Shown: piece by piece, positions 45,323-58,563 of the stretch
How the letters are laid out: every line of letters begins with the position of its first letter
Position numbering within the stretch: the stretch's first letter is position 1
Origin: Lathyrus oleraceus
Lineage: Eukaryota; Streptophyta; Magnoliopsida; Fabales; Fabaceae
Assembly: GCF_024323335.1 (NCBI RefSeq)
Contig: NC_066582.1
Coordinates: 185,846,973 to 185,910,972 of the forward strand
Direction: 5' to 3'
Length of the DNA stretch: 64,000 nt
Notes under the pieces: generated by a model
The model's database searches: none
The model's input: only the letters and a program-made list of their open reading frames with translations
Told to the model about the DNA's origin: nothing
Position numbers and translations under genes: made by a program

Positions 45323-47341
45323 ATGTTCTTCCTTTTACCACTCATCTCTTCTCTTTTCTTCACCCCTTCCACCGCCTGTTCTAACGGCAATTGCCAGGTT
45401 TTTCTTTTTTCCTTTCAATTCAAGAGATCTGTGAAAATTTGTTTTGTTTCTTTCATACTTAACTGAATTTAGCAGGTTCTGGAAGCTTGTTCTGCGGCTA
45501 CGGATTGTGGGTCGGGGCTTTTTTGCGGTAATTGTCCTGCTTTGGGATTGAACCAACCCATATGTACCAGAGGGCAGCCTGTACTTCCCACATCCACTGT
45601 AAGTTCATTCCTTTCACTTGTTCAAACTTTTCTTTACTTTTGTAGCTTAAAAAGCATGTGGGTTTTGAAAAAAAAAAAGAAGCTTTTGTGATATACCTGA
45701 TGACTTCAATCTGAAGTATTTGTGCTGTATATTACATAGCTTGTGATTGTGATCCTACTTTACCTTTTGGGGCATGGTGCAGGTGAATGGATTGCCCTTC
45801 AACAAGTACTCATGGATAGTGACTCACAATGCTTTCAGCATTGTTGATTCGCCTCCTTTGCCGAGTGTTCAGAGACTAACATTTTACAATCAAGAAGATA
45901 GTGTAACTAATCAGTTGAGGGTATGTGTAAATTCGTAATCGGTGTTGTGCTTGCAATTGAATGGTTTTGCTGGATTAAGTTGGATTCTATTCTAATTCTG
46001 CTTGTCGTGTTTGTTTTGGGAATTTTATTGTTTGTTTGTTTTTGATGATTTAGAATGGAGTGCGGGGACTAATGTTGGATATGTACGACTTTCAAAATGA
46101 TATCTGGCTCTGTCATTCGTTTCGAGGGCAATGCTTCAACTTCACTGCCTTTGTAATCTAAGTCTAACCCTCTTTATTATACCGATTTTAAAATCTAAGA
46201 TTGTTTTTTTTGGGTTGCTATGAGGTTGCGTGGTTGTAACCACTGAAATGTTGTTGCTTTCAGCAACCTGCAATCAATACTTTGAAAGAAGTGGAAGCAT
46301 TCTTGACCCAAAATCCAACTGAGCTTGTTACCATCATAATTGAAGACTATGTGCATACTCCAAAGGGGTTGACTAATCTGTTCACAAGTGCTGGATTGGA
46401 TAAGTATTGGTTTCCTGTGTCCAAGATGCCAAAAAAAGGAGATGACTGGCCTACTGTAACCGAGATGGTTCAAGCGAATCATCGGCTTATTGTTTTCACT
46501 TCTGATGCTTCGAAGGAAGCTCAAGAAGGAATAGCTTATCAATGGAAGCACATTGTTGAAAATGAGTGTAAGCGCAATACCATTTATACGCATATATATA
46601 ATATAACCCCTTTATACATTAATGACAGTTACATGATTCACTTGTTTTCAGCTGGAGACCCCGGAGTTCAAAAGGGTTCTTGCCCACATAGGAAAGAATC
46701 AAAGGCATTAAACTCTAAAGGTGCATCGCTTTTCTTGATGAATTACTTTCCGACATATCCGGTTCAAGCTGACTCGTGCAAAGAGCATTCCGCTCCACTT
46801 GCTGAGATGGTGAACACATGTTATAAAGCTGCAGGGAATGTGGTTCCTAACTTCATAGCTGTTAACTTCTACATGGTATATCTCATTTTTCAGCGTTGTT
46901 AATGGAAACTTAATCATAACACACATGTTGCATACACTTTAACATTTTGATTGAAAATTATCACAGAGGAGTGACGGCGGTGGTGTTTTTGATATTGTGG
47001 ATAAAATGAATGGCCACTCATTATGTGGATGTAGTACAGTTGCTGCTTGCCAGGTTAGTCTGCGTTTCTTGCCTTTAGGCCCTTAGCGTGTGTTTGGTTC
47101 TGCGGTAAAAAGAATTGATTTTGAATGAATTGTTTCTGAAATTATGCAGGCAGGTGCAACCTATGGGTCTTGCAAGAATATTTCTGTACCAAGTACAAGT
47201 CCAGCGAGCAGCACTCGCGGCAGTGGAAGCTTTACTGGATCCGTTCAGTTCTCTAAATCTGCTTCACCCGTTCGTTATCCAAATTCATTGCTTGTTTTCT
47301 TGTTTTACTTCCTGCTTATTTCAGTCTTGTTTAAACTCTGA
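45323..47341 (+). CDS. GPI-anchored PI-PLC X-domain-containing protein, 8 exons
   Basis: Exons: 45323-45397, 45476-45598, 45783-45920, 46054-46152, 46264-46567, 46652-46875, 46967-47053 and 47150-47341. All introns are GT-AG and the joined frame is open, 413 codons. The protein has a signal peptide (MFFLLPLISSLFF...), a Cys-rich segment (CSAATDCGSGLFCGNC), and a PI-PLC X domain with both catalytic His residues (THNAFS, about His81; CHSF, about His133). It ends in a Ser/Thr-rich stretch and a hydrophobic tail typical of GPI addition. It matches the plant family of At5g67130. Family members are probably cell-surface proteins; substrate is not established. A start at 45278 is in frame, but 45323 has a good ACCACCATG context and begins the signal peptide. 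Confidence 0.92.
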
Positions 47342-48440
47342 TCACTAAACATTATCATATACCTTATGGAAGCTAGTCTGTCAAGAAAAGCTTCTAATGT
47401 CTTTGCTTGTACACTAATATATTACTTCAAGCCGAGAAATTCATGAAACTGTTGCTAGGTTAGGAAATTATATGAGTTTTTGTTTATGCTTAGGCTATAT
47501 TCAAGAATATTTGATGTAAATTGTAATCGAGAGAGATCAAGAGTTTATCCGGAGCTATAAGAAGTTCAGGTATGTTATATTCTTTTGTCGTAGAAGTCAA
47601 ATTCTAGATATTGCAAATTTGGATGCTTAAATGTTCATTATTTTCTCTCAGAGCACTTGGGTGCACCGATTCTATTTTTCAATTTTCAATTTTCAATAAT
47701 GTCATTTTTCTCTCGGTGCACTTAGATTATGCTGATTGCAGTTGAAGATTCAGCTTCAATGCTCGAGTTTATATCAAATAAGAAAGACAAGAGTGTAACA
47801 CCATAAAATAAGGAAAGATATCTATATCCTAAATAACATAACAGAGTGGCACACACAATACAAAAGCATAATCTATAAGTGGTTTGAAGGCCAATAATGA
47901 ATGGGCATGTTTAGAGGAACTAGCTAAAATCAATTCCAGCATAGTGAGGTTCATGAATCAGAATGAAATCATTCAAGTTTCCAAGTCAGTTTCTCAACTT
48001 CAAAGGACACGTTTTGGATCGATTTGCTTCATTTTACAAGGTGAGTTGTTGGAGAAAGATATGAGAAGGTTAAACACTCGTTCTCATGGGGTGGACGAAT
48101 CATACTTTCTACAAAGAATTGTGATGGTGATGCAGTAGTGGAGTTAAATGATGGTGGTGTGGTGTAAGTCCCCGTTGTTTTGTTTTACAAATTGTATAAG
48201 AGTTTATAAAGATGAAACAAGCAAAGTTTAGGGAATTTCTTAATGCAACCTATGTATTATTAGGGTAACACGTGAAAATGCAAACATGTCTTCCAATTTT
48301 TGAAGATGTATCTTTTGGCGCACATTAAAAAACTATAGAGATGCATCTTTGACCACTAAAAAAACACTCTAAATATTTCTCAAACTCTCTTAACTCACAT
48401 TCTCTTAAAATCAATCAACCTATTTCAAAGTTTCTTCCAT
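47342..48440. other. 3' flank of the PLC gene
   Basis: About 1.1 kb, AT-rich, holding the probable 3' UTR. Short open frames (for example 47884-48138) show no recognisable domain. No transposon ends were identified. Confidence 0.5.
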
Positions 48441-48976
48441 CTAGTACGGTTCATGCGGAGGCATTCACTTTTGGGGCTCATATATCTCCACCTTCTTCTT
48501 TCCAGAGGAGACGAGTGTCACCTAGTGACACATCATTGCCTCCATCTTCCTATATGCAACATGTTTCACTTATTCAAGCACCAGAGGTACCCGGGTCACC
48601 AAAGAGACTTCATGCTGATGAGTCAGTGCCATCTCAGGCTGTTGAGGCTTATTAGCTAGTGCACATCAGGTATTTGGAGGAGACCCTATAGAGTTGACAT
48701 TGCTGCCTCTTTACTTGGACCATGTGAGGGCAAATATTCATAGTTCTTATTTTAATGATGTCAAACCTTTTTAGTTGCTTATAATGTGTGCTTTGGACGG
48801 TGTCATCATATCATAGAATGCATTAATCCTCCAACATGCTCAAAGTATAAGTGAAATGTGTCCATGCATATAGGAGCATCTCATTGACTTGAATAATGCA
48901 CTTGATCATCGTTGGTACGTTAGGTTCATAAAAGAATGGTTTCAAGTGATCAAAATACGTCTCAAAAACCATTTTT
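48441..48976 (+). pseudogene. possible plant mobile-domain (PMD-like) remnant
   Basis: Broken frames include GGDPIELTLLPLYLDHVRANIH (frame from 48671, about 48677-48742) and LIDLNNALDHRWYVRFIKEWF (about 48881-48945). They loosely resemble the PMD domains of MAIN-like or transposon proteins. There are several stops and no start. This is a tentative assignment. Confidence 0.3.
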
Positions 48977-49009
48977 TGACAGTCTAAGAACTTTGAGTTG
49001 ACTCACACC

Positions 49010-49255
49010 TTGGAGCGGTCGACTCATTCATACATATCCCAGTATGTTAAACTCTCGGGTCTGAACAGGTCGAGTCAAAGGTCGACTCAATCCTGGGAAA
49101 ACTAAATGAGTCGACTCATCCACATGATTGCGTCGACTCATTGCCTGTCTCGTTTGAACCATGTTGCCACGGGTCTGAATAGGTCGAGTCATAGGTCGAC
49201 TCAACTCTAGAAAAACACTATTTGAGTCGACTTATTCCCTGTTTGAGTCGACTCA
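49010..49255 (+). promoter_or_regulatory. GAGTCGACTC palindrome cluster in copia U3
   Basis: At least three full or near-full TGAGTCGACTCA palindromes (near 49109, 49222 and 49244) occur with several half or imperfect forms (GTCGACTC, GTCGAGTC). They are spaced 10-60 bp apart and placed in the expected promoter-proximal part of the LTR. Confidence 0.6.
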
Positions 49256-49402
49256 TCGTCTGTTTCATTTGAGTAGTTTTTGCCTCGGGTCTGAACAGGT
49301 CAAGTGACATGTGTGAACAAGTCGAGTGGTCGTTGTTGGCACTCAATTTTCTACTGTGCATTTTTACAAAATTATTCTGTTATGTCTGTTACTTTGTCCA
49401 TG

Positions 49403-49518
<116 letters not shown>

Positions 49519-50760
49519 TAGAGTCTTTTCTTCAACAAACTAACAAGAAAAGTAAAGATATACACTAAAGTTCCTCTTTATCTTCATTCTTCATTGCATT
49601 TCTCAACAACTACACATAACAATTTTTGTTGATCATTGTGCATTGTTGTGGTGATAACGTCCAAATAGGATTGTGTAATCTTAGTTTGGATAGAGGATTT
49701 GAGTGGTTTTTTCTTGAATAAAACCATTGGGGTTTTTTCCTCCAAGAATTGGGGGTTTTTGCACTAATCTTTGCTTCATAGATTTAGCAGAGTGAAAGGT
49801 TTGAATAACAGTGAGTTCGTTCAAACAAGTAATGGTAACTGGAGGATTGTGAAGAAAAGTTAGGGTTCAAGCGTCTTGCGATTGAAGTCAGCCGAGCTAG
49901 AATTTTGGAGAACATGGAGTTCTTGCAATAAGATAGCTACAACCAAAGGTTTCACGCAGATCCGATCGAAATCAGTTGAGCTAAAGTTTTGGAGAACGTG
50001 TAGTTCTTGCAATAAGGTAGCTACAACCGGAGGTTTGTTCGGAACGCTTGAAGGGCTTGGTTCAACTCGAATCAAAGGGAGAAAAGTGAATAGGATTTGC
50101 AACAACACTTGGGGTTAGTTGGTGGTGATAATTTCTTCTCTTGTATTAACTTTGCAACTTGTTAATAAATATCTCAGTTCTAGATTTAGAATTGGGGGCA
50201 GACGTACCCTAAGCGAGGACGAAAGGGGAACGACCAAAACAAAGTTGATGTTGTTCTCTCTTTCTCTTAACTCTTTAAATTCTGTAGAAATTGAGTCTTG
50301 TGTGAAATTAATAGTAAAATTAATCTCACTTAATTGTTGTGCATAAAATCTATTCGATAAATTGGTGCAATCATTTTGATTGAAACTAAGTAAAATTCTG
50401 CACATTCATTTTGAGTGAAATTGAGACTTGGTGTGGAGTGCATACCAAGTGTTTGATAAAATTAACCTCACACAAGTCTATCAATATTTTACTTGTTCTC
50501 TTATTGTGTTAACTCATCATTAGTGGTAACTATATCAAGGATTGGGGTAATTAATCGATTGATTTAGATAGTGGTTGATTATCTCTATCTTAGTTATTCC
50601 ATTTGGTTTCATGCATATTTGATCTTTCCATTAACGAATCGTTTAGACGATTATAGTCTAGGGAGCTTTCGCAACCTTTAAAAACAATTTTAAAAAACGC
50701 TATATTTAAATACTGATCTATTCAACCCCCCCTTCTAGATCGATACTATCGTCTAACAAG

Positions 50761-50773
50761 TGGTATCCCGGGC
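50761..50773 (+). other. copia primer binding site (degenerate, initiator Met tRNA type)
   Basis: TGGTATCCCGGGC starts like the plant copia PBS TGGTATCAGAGC and differs after position 7. It lies 2 nt after the LTR end. Confidence 0.6.
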
Positions 50774-50812
50774 ACCGGTTCATCTACTGATTCGCATATA
50801 ACTTTTTAGAAA

Positions 50813-52570
50813 ATGAGTAACGATCCTAAAGGGGCGTACAATTGAGGCCTATTTTTACTGGTGAAAACTACAATTATTGGAAAGATTGTATGCATATCCA
50901 TATCAACTCTATTGATAGGAAGGTATGGAAAGTCATCCAAGATGGTCCTATGGAAATAACCATGACCAATGCGGATGGTGTTGTTATACCTAAACCTGAA
51001 GCACAATGGAATGAAGAAGATGAGAAAAGTATAACTATGATTGGAAAGCCAGAAATATGATCGTCGTCGTCGTCTTAGGTGTTGATGAGTATTATAGGAT
51101 TTCCCATTGTACTAGTGCTAAAGCTATGTGGGACTCATTGCAAATTACCCATGAAGGAACCAATGATGTCAAACTAGCTAGAATCAACACTTTAACTCAA
51201 GAATTTGACCTTTTTCATATAAAGGATGGTGAAACCATTGCCGATATGAAAAAGCAATTTTCTCATCTAATCAATCAGTTAAATGCTCTTGATAGAACTA
51301 CCCATAATGATGTTGCTACTAAGAAAATATTAAGATGTCTTAACAGGGATTGACAACCAAAGGTCACCGCGATTAAGGAAGCCAATGATCTAAGAACATT
51401 GGACATGACAATATTGTTTGGGAAGATTCAAGAGCATGAGAAAGAGCAAATGAACCTTGAGAAACATGAGAAGAGTCAAAAGAAGGAAAATAAGGAGAAA
51501 GCTAAGGACACCGAAAGGAAGTTTATCTCTTTAAAGGCTTCAAGATCTAAGTCATCCACCAATGATACGTGTGAGAGTGAATCAAGTGATGATGATAAAG
51601 ATTCGAATGAAGACACGAGGTTGTTCGTAAGGAGGTATAACTAATACCTTAGAAAGAATGAAGTTCAACATTCGGATACAAATCTTGTCAACTATAGAAG
51701 ATAATCAAAATTCCCGAATCGAGAGGAAGGTAAGATAACTAAGTCAAAAGGATCATGTTATAATTGCGGAAAGGCGAATCACTATAAGCCGGACTGCCCC
51801 TTGTTGAAGAAAGGCAAAGGAAGAGACAAACGTCACAACAAATCTAGCAAAAATAGAAGAGCATACATTGCATGGGAGAACGATAGTGAGTCCTCAAGCG
51901 ATGATAAATCAAGTGATGAAGAAGAGAATGCCAATCTTTGTCTTATGGCTCATCAAAAGAAGAAAAAGAATGTAAGTCATTCTAAATATGATCATTTTGC
52001 TAAAATGTCTTATTTTGACTTGTAAAAAGCCTTTAGTACTCTACACAATGAGGCCAAGGAAGCTTTTAAACGCTTAACCTCAAATAAGAAAATTTTCTGT
52101 TATTTAGAAAAGAAGGTTCCTGATTCCGAAAAGGAATTAGAAACTCTTAAGAAATCTATGATAGAGGCTACTAAAGGCAAAACTGAAAATGATAAGGGTT
52201 TTTGGTTTAGATGGTCTAGATGTGAAACTTGTCACATTTGGCAAAGAAAGGTTATAACTCTTCAAGCTAAGTTAGACAAGGCTTTACAACCTAAAGTTAC
52301 CTTTGTTATTGATCAATCACATTTTAGAAGTAACATGAATAATCCTTATCAAAAATACACTTATGTGGTAAAGGATCAAGTTAGCAAAAGCAACTCTCAT
52401 CCGAACTTAAATTGTCTATATTGTTGCAAAAGGGGACATACTATTGCTAAATGCCGATTTAGGAGATTTTTGGTTCCTAAAGACATTTTTCAATGGTTGC
52501 CCAAATGCAACCAAAGTTTCACTCACACACTAGGGCCCAATGAAAATTGGGTACCTCATTCCTTTATTTA
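50813..52570 (+). pseudogene. Ty1/copia gag
   Basis: The start ATG is at 50813 (MSNDPKGAY), then a 1-nt frame break at about 50843. The capsid region (RPIFTGENYNYWKDCMHIH, AKAMWDSLQITHEGTNDVK) runs to about 51350 with a second frame break at about 51055 in a GTCGTCGTC run. TGA at 51351-51353 replaces a conserved Trp. Two CCHC zinc knuckles follow (CYNCGKANHYKPDC near 51755-51796 and CLYCCKRGHTIAKC near 52411-52452), separated by an acidic Ser/Asp-rich part and a long charged region. The large two-knuckle gag suggests a SIRE/Maximus- or Tork-type element; the lineage is not certain. Confidence 0.8.
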
Positions 52571-52578
52571 ACTTGTAG

Positions 52579-53911
52579 GTGGAATGTCTTGAGGATACAG
52601 AGAGAACATGGTTTCTCGATAGTGGATGCTCAAGACACATGACGGGTGACATTTCCTTATTCTTTGACTTTGTGGCTAAGAAGAAAGGGTTTGTAACCTA
52701 CGGTGCTAATAACAAGGGATCTATACTCGGAAAAGATACTGTAGGTAATCCCTCCTCTACTACTATCTCAGATGTCCTTTTAGTTGAAGGCCTTAAGCAT
52801 AATCTCATTAGTATTAGCCAATTATGTGACAAAGGATATAAAGTATCGTTTTCAAAAGATTGTTGTATGATTGAACATAATGATAAAAAGAATGATGCGC
52901 TTAAGAGCTAGAGGGTAAATAATGTATACATGCTTAACTTGAATGAAGTATCTTTGACTAGCACTAAATGTCTCGTCTCCATGAGTGAAAACTCTTGGCT
53001 TTGGCATAGGCGATTAGCGCATGTCAACTTTGACTTCCTAAATAAAGTTATTGCAAAAGATCTAGTAGTTGGTCTTCCCAAAATCAAAATTTCAAAAGAT
53101 CACTTATGTGATGCGTGCCAAATGGGAAAGCAAACAAGGATTTCTTTTAAATCTAAAAATATTGTTTCCACAACGAGACCCCTTGAACTTCTCCATGTGG
53201 ACCCTTTTGGGCCATCTAGAATTAAATGTCTAGGTGGAAACTACTATGGTTTTGTTATAGTAGATGACTACTCTAGATTTTGTTGGACCATCTTCTTAGC
53301 AAGTAAAAGTGACACTTTTTCAGCTTTTGAACAGTTTTCCAAAATTTATCAAAACAAATTGAACACTAGCATAGTTACTATCTGAAGTGATCACAGAGGT
53401 GAATTTGAAAACCACCTCTTTGAGGAATTTTGTGAAACAAACGACATTGATCATGATTTTCCTGCTCCAAGAACTCCACAATAAAATGGAGTAGTGGAAC
53501 ATAAAAACCGAGTTTTAGAAAAGCTTGGAAGGACTATGATCAATGAAAATGGCCTTCCCAAATATTTTTGGGCCGATGGCATAAATACGGCTTGTTATGT
53601 ATTTAATAGGATACTCATTCGTCCTATTCTAAACAAAACTCCTTATGAATTGCTAAAGGGAAGGAAGCCTAATGTTTCACATCTTCATGTCTTCGGATGT
53701 AAATGCTTTGTATTAAATAATGGTAAAGAAAACCTTGGTAAATTTGACTCAAAAGTCGATGAAGGTATCTTTCTCGGATACTCTCAATCTAGTAAAGCAT
53801 ATAGAGTATACAACAAAAGGTTGCTTATCGTTGAAGAATGCATGCATGTTTCTTTTGATGAATCTTATCCAAAAATTATCGGAGAAGGTATTATTGTTGA
53901 TGGTGCAGGTG
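52579..53911 (+). pseudogene. Ty1/copia protease and integrase
   Basis: Protease carries FLDSGCSRHMTG (active DSG) near 52615-52645. The pre-integrase domain has LWHRRLAHVN near 53000. The integrase core has D in LLHVDPFG, a DHRGEF motif near 53395 and E in NGVVEHKNR near 53500. Stops are TAG 52909-52911, TGA 53383-53385 (Arg position) and TAA 53482-53484 (Gln position). The frame is then cut at 53911 by a solo LTR and resumes at 58564/58569 in the same codon phase. Confidence 0.85.
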
Positions 53912-56900
53912 TGTAGCGGGAAATTCATGATCATCAAGCTATTGATAAGCTAGAGATCAATTAACAAGAGTCGCCATCACGCTTTTATTGTTTCCAAGGG
54001 AAAAAGGGAAAAAGTACGAACAAAACCCAATTAGTAAGAAGTTTTCAAATAAAAACTAATAAAAGTCAGAGATCACAGGTAAGGGGGTTGGTTACACAGA
54101 GGGAAGGTGTTAGCACCCAAAGTGTCCTAGGTACTCCTAGGGAGCCCTTTTTGTGTGCATATGTATTTTGTACAAAGTGATGTTTACAAACAAATAGAAT
54201 GGGGAGATGAGAAAAGAATTGATTAATTATATTTTTGTGTTTGATAAGACCTTCGGTCTTGTGCCTACGTACCAACATAAAAATGAGGGATCAAAACCTC
54301 TTAGTTCGTGCTAGAAATTTCAAAATGAGTGTGTTGGTTTTAACAAAATTTAAGTTTGAAAGGCACAAAGGCCTAAAATGGTTTGAATGAGTTAGTTCTT
54401 TTTGGCTTTTTGAAAGTTTAAGTCAAGTATAGTTAAGTTTATTTACAAGTTTGATTTAAGAAAATAAGTTTGAAAATGCAATGGCATAAGGCCAAAGTTT
54501 CTATCTTTTTTGAAAATGGTCAAAGTTTGGAACAAATGTAGTTCACACAAAGAAGGTTTTGAAAATGGAGGGAGAGATTTTGAAATTAAAGAAATGGGGA
54601 GAAGATGAAGAGACTACCCTATATAAAAAAATTTAAAAGTTTAAAGTTGAAAAGATCTGACCAAATGGGAGCAATCCAATAGACAAGTATGTCACTAGAA
54701 ACCCAGAATTCCCTTGGACTTTTTGAATTAAGCAACACACAAATGCACAAATATATCAGTCTTGAAGAGCAAAGGCATCAAATAAAGATGGCCTCATCCA
54801 AGCTTATCCACTTCAATGATCTTCTTTAAAAGAGCCTATTCAACAGATGAATTCCACAAGTCACAGGTTCAACATAACAGCTTAACAATGATCAATGTTG
54901 CAGATGAATCTGGAGAGATCTTGAATGATGTATCAGATGAATTCAAACTTGCAAGTTCTTGGTTCTTCAACAAATTGGCATTGGCCAAGTCCATTAGCAA
55001 AGTAATGTTGCCTAAGTTCTAAGTCCAATTGGGCCAGATCAAACCAACAGTCCACTCAAAAGTCTTTTAGGGTTTTTGTTATTATTATGTACATTAATGG
55101 TCAAAGACCAATCAAATAAACAAAGCAACAAAGTATATCACACAATATGGTCCAAATAGACAAAGTAAAAATTACATTAACATAAATAATTAGAATGATA
55201 TGTACAATGACAAATGATAATAGAACAATAAAAGTAAATTTCATTAAAAGTAAAAGCTTGAAAGTAAAAGTCAATGGTTAGTAAGTTAGTAGTTAGTTTT
55301 CTTTTGTTTTTGATTTCAAGACATTATTTGGAGAACACTCAACCCACTTGCCACAAGCATGAATCCTTGAACCAAAACATATTCCAAAGGAAGGAAAGAA
55401 GGTCAAGTTTCCACACAATACCATGGAAGAGGGGAGACTTACAATCTCACTAACTAGAATGCTTATGCCTTTTGTGTCACAAATTTAGTGCTATGTTAAG
55501 CAATCGTAATTGGACTTATATAGAAGTCACAACTATTTGAGGCCGGGCAATGAACTTTTGGTGTTAATGCATGTTGGAGACATAGTATTAAAAACTATAC
55601 TCATTAAACATACCACACACAAAAATATACAAATAGTGTGACCTAATCTCATCCATACTCATGTTAATCTTTCAATCAACTAGCATTAGGACTTTGAGAT
55701 GTCATTGGCCAATTGAAAATGAATGGATGAAGAAGGGGAATTAGATGAAGAGGGGAAGGGATGAATGAGATCACAAATTGGTCAAGGGAGGACTTTTACC
55801 AAATTAATATTATTCATTCATTTTGGGAGATGGAACATACATTCCACCAATCCCCTAAATCCAATAATATTAACTTGACAAAGTAAAATCAACCTTGACC
55901 AAGGCCCAACAAAAAATGAGAAACTCAATTAAGTCAATACAAATGGTCAACATAATTAAAATGACATTTATTGAATTAAAAATATTAAAATAATGCATTA
56001 AATTCAAATATGTTTTGTCCAAATCCTAAAATCACATCAAAACACCAAATGAATGGCCATGTGATTTATCATAGGTCAAACAAGGTCAAAGGACCTTGGA
56101 TAAAAAAATTCATAATTTTTGGACACTTAAAAATATTTTTAAACAATTAAAAACAAATGAAAAATCAATTAATTCATGAAAAATATTAATAATGATCCAA
56201 AAAATAATTTTAATTCAGAATATGAAAGAGAAAAATATTTGGAAATTTTTGGTGAAAGTCCTATATTTTTTGGATCAATATTGAATTTAATATGAATTAT
56301 TGAAGAAAATGGAATTAAATGGAAATTCAGAAAATGCTAAAATACGTGGACCATCAGATCTCCCTCATTAATTGAGGTGGCAAATTTGATGATCCACAAC
56401 GCGCGTTCCACCAATGCCTTAGTCAACAGAGCTGTAACATGAGTAGTCACAATGCACGACTAAGATTAAAACGTGGAAGTTGGATCACACGGTTTAGACC
56501 AAAGATAACTCATCACCGGAGCCAGAGCTCCGGTTGTCTTCTCCGGTGAGCTTCACCGGACTGGTCAACATGAACCATCACCAAAATTTTAAACAGGGAC
56601 ATGATTTTAAAGAGAAAACCTCACTGACCACGAATATCACCTCCATTTCTTCCAATTCCAACTATATTAAGAGATATGTGGAATTGAAAATTGAGGTTCA
56701 TGATCTGAGTTGCTTCGATTTGGCCTCAAAGAAACTCAAACACCTTGCCTACATTGGTAGGACTTCAGACAACACAAGAATCAACGGAATTGAGCAAGAA
56801 TCAAGGAGAATCGAAGAGTTGATTTTTTTTGCAAATTACCTTCAGTGGAGGTCTGAGCTTGCTAGATCTTGATCTGAATCGTGCTTTGCTTCACTTCAAT

Positions 56901-58563
56901 TGCTTGCAGAAGAGGAATGGAAAGGCTTAGAATCAATGGACTCCTGGAGAATTGAATTCCAAAATAGTGGAGATTCAAGCTCAAATTCAAATCAATTTAT
57001 CAGGCTTATCCTCTTAATTTGAAGGGTTTTCAATGGAGATTCAAAGCTGGCGCAGTGTGTGTGTTAATTCTGAGCATAAGGGCTTCAATTTATAGAGAAA
57101 TTGGATGATATTTGCACACTCACTTTCACTTTCCATGGAATGATTGTTTGAATGTCCAAAATGAAGTTCAGATGCTTTGGAGATGGATTGGATTGCAAGG
57201 TACATGTGCATTGTCACTTGAAGATTGATCCATGCCAAATGATGTCAGCCTGTTTAAGCCATGCGCAGCCTATGCATTTCTCTTCCAAAATGCATGAATT
57301 TGAGCTCTTTGGAAAGGTGAGATCAAGAGGTACAAGTTTTATGTTGAGCACTTTTTCATTTGGAGCTTGGAACTTGGAGATATTTGAGGTGGAAGTTTGT
57401 AAAAATTTGACATATCAAAATTTTTCTAAGTGTCAAGCCATATGTCTTAATATTCCACCTTGCTTAACTTTTTATAGGAGCTTCAAATGAGAAAAGTGTC
57501 TTCATCAAGGTTGTAGCTATCTCAAATACCTTAAAAATGGTCACAAATTTCATGTAATTTGGATTTAAAATGATAGAGTTATGCATTTTTGAAGTTTGGA
57601 AAAATCACTTGATAAATGGTATAGGTCAAAAGTGACCTATAACGTAGCCTCATATCACATATTCAAATAAGTTGAATTAGCTCCCACTCCAAACATAAAA
57701 GTTAAATTAGACACATTGAATTTGATTGTGAAACTTGGAAATCTTTCATCTCATAAAAATTGAACAAGTTATGGCCTTGGGAAGTTGACTTTCAAATTAG
57801 GGTTTAGACAAAATGACCTATAATGTTTCAACATAGAAAATGATTTTCCAAGAAAAACTAGCTCTAGGTCTCAAAATTAAAGTTGTTTGGAATGTAATTT
57901 AGAGTAATTTTTCTCTTGGAATCATTTTCATATGGTGAAAATTGTAGGATATAAGGTCTAGGGAGACCCAGTTTTGATCAGATGAATTCATCTGGCCAAC
58001 CACCATCAACCAACTTGCTAACTTTCAATTCTCTTGACTTTCTTGGCTCATGGTAGATCATATATGCATAAGATTATGAAATTTGAAGTGCCCCTTGAGA
58101 AATTTGATCAATTGTTGAGATAGCTTGTAGAAGAAGTTACTCAAGATACCCAGTCAAACTAGGGTTTCCAAGGCAAATCACCCTCAAACTCTTGAAGCAA
58201 ACTTGATCAATATAACATGTAGAAGCAATTGGGACTCATATATGATGTTCATAACCATTCTTTAATCAATTCTTGGTTGTGCTCTTTGTTCATGAGGGTC
58301 TCAAACCCTAGATGTGATCAATGAATCGATGAGATCATGCCCTACCTTGAAAAGAGTTAGATAGATACATAAACATATTTTTTTGGTATTTGGTTAGTAA
58401 AAAATGATAAAATACAAGTATGATATAATCATAAAGTTCTTGGTGATCTCTCTAAAAACAAACCCAATGAAAAGGGGTAAGGAGGATGCCAAGGTATGAT
58501 CCCAATGCTAATGCTTATGATAGAATGCATGAGGGATCTTAGGGTCAAAATTGGGGTCTTACA
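53912..58563 (-). mobile_element. solo Ogre-type LTR, 4.65 kb, inside copia pol
   Basis: It runs from TGTAGCGGG (53912) to GGGGTCTTACA (58563), flanked by a perfect 5-bp duplication AGGTG (53907-53911 and 58564-58568). Removing it and one AGGTG restores copia reading. No internal Ogre coding remains, so it arose by LTR-LTR recombination. The LTR carries the family blocks: internal PBS-like site (53967-53976), GGAAGGTGTTAGCACCC (near 54100), CCTAGGTACTCCTAGG (near 54127), stem-loop AAGACC/GGTCTT (54246-54260), and a minus-strand TATA (TCTATAAATTG near 57089-57099). The open frame starting at 58496 begins inside it and is not a separate gene. Confidence 0.9.

Noticed and set aside
58496..58563. 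N-terminal extension of the copia RT open frame (start at 58496)
   Set aside because: These codons lie inside the solo Ogre-type LTR. True copia coding resumes at the target duplication 58564-58568.
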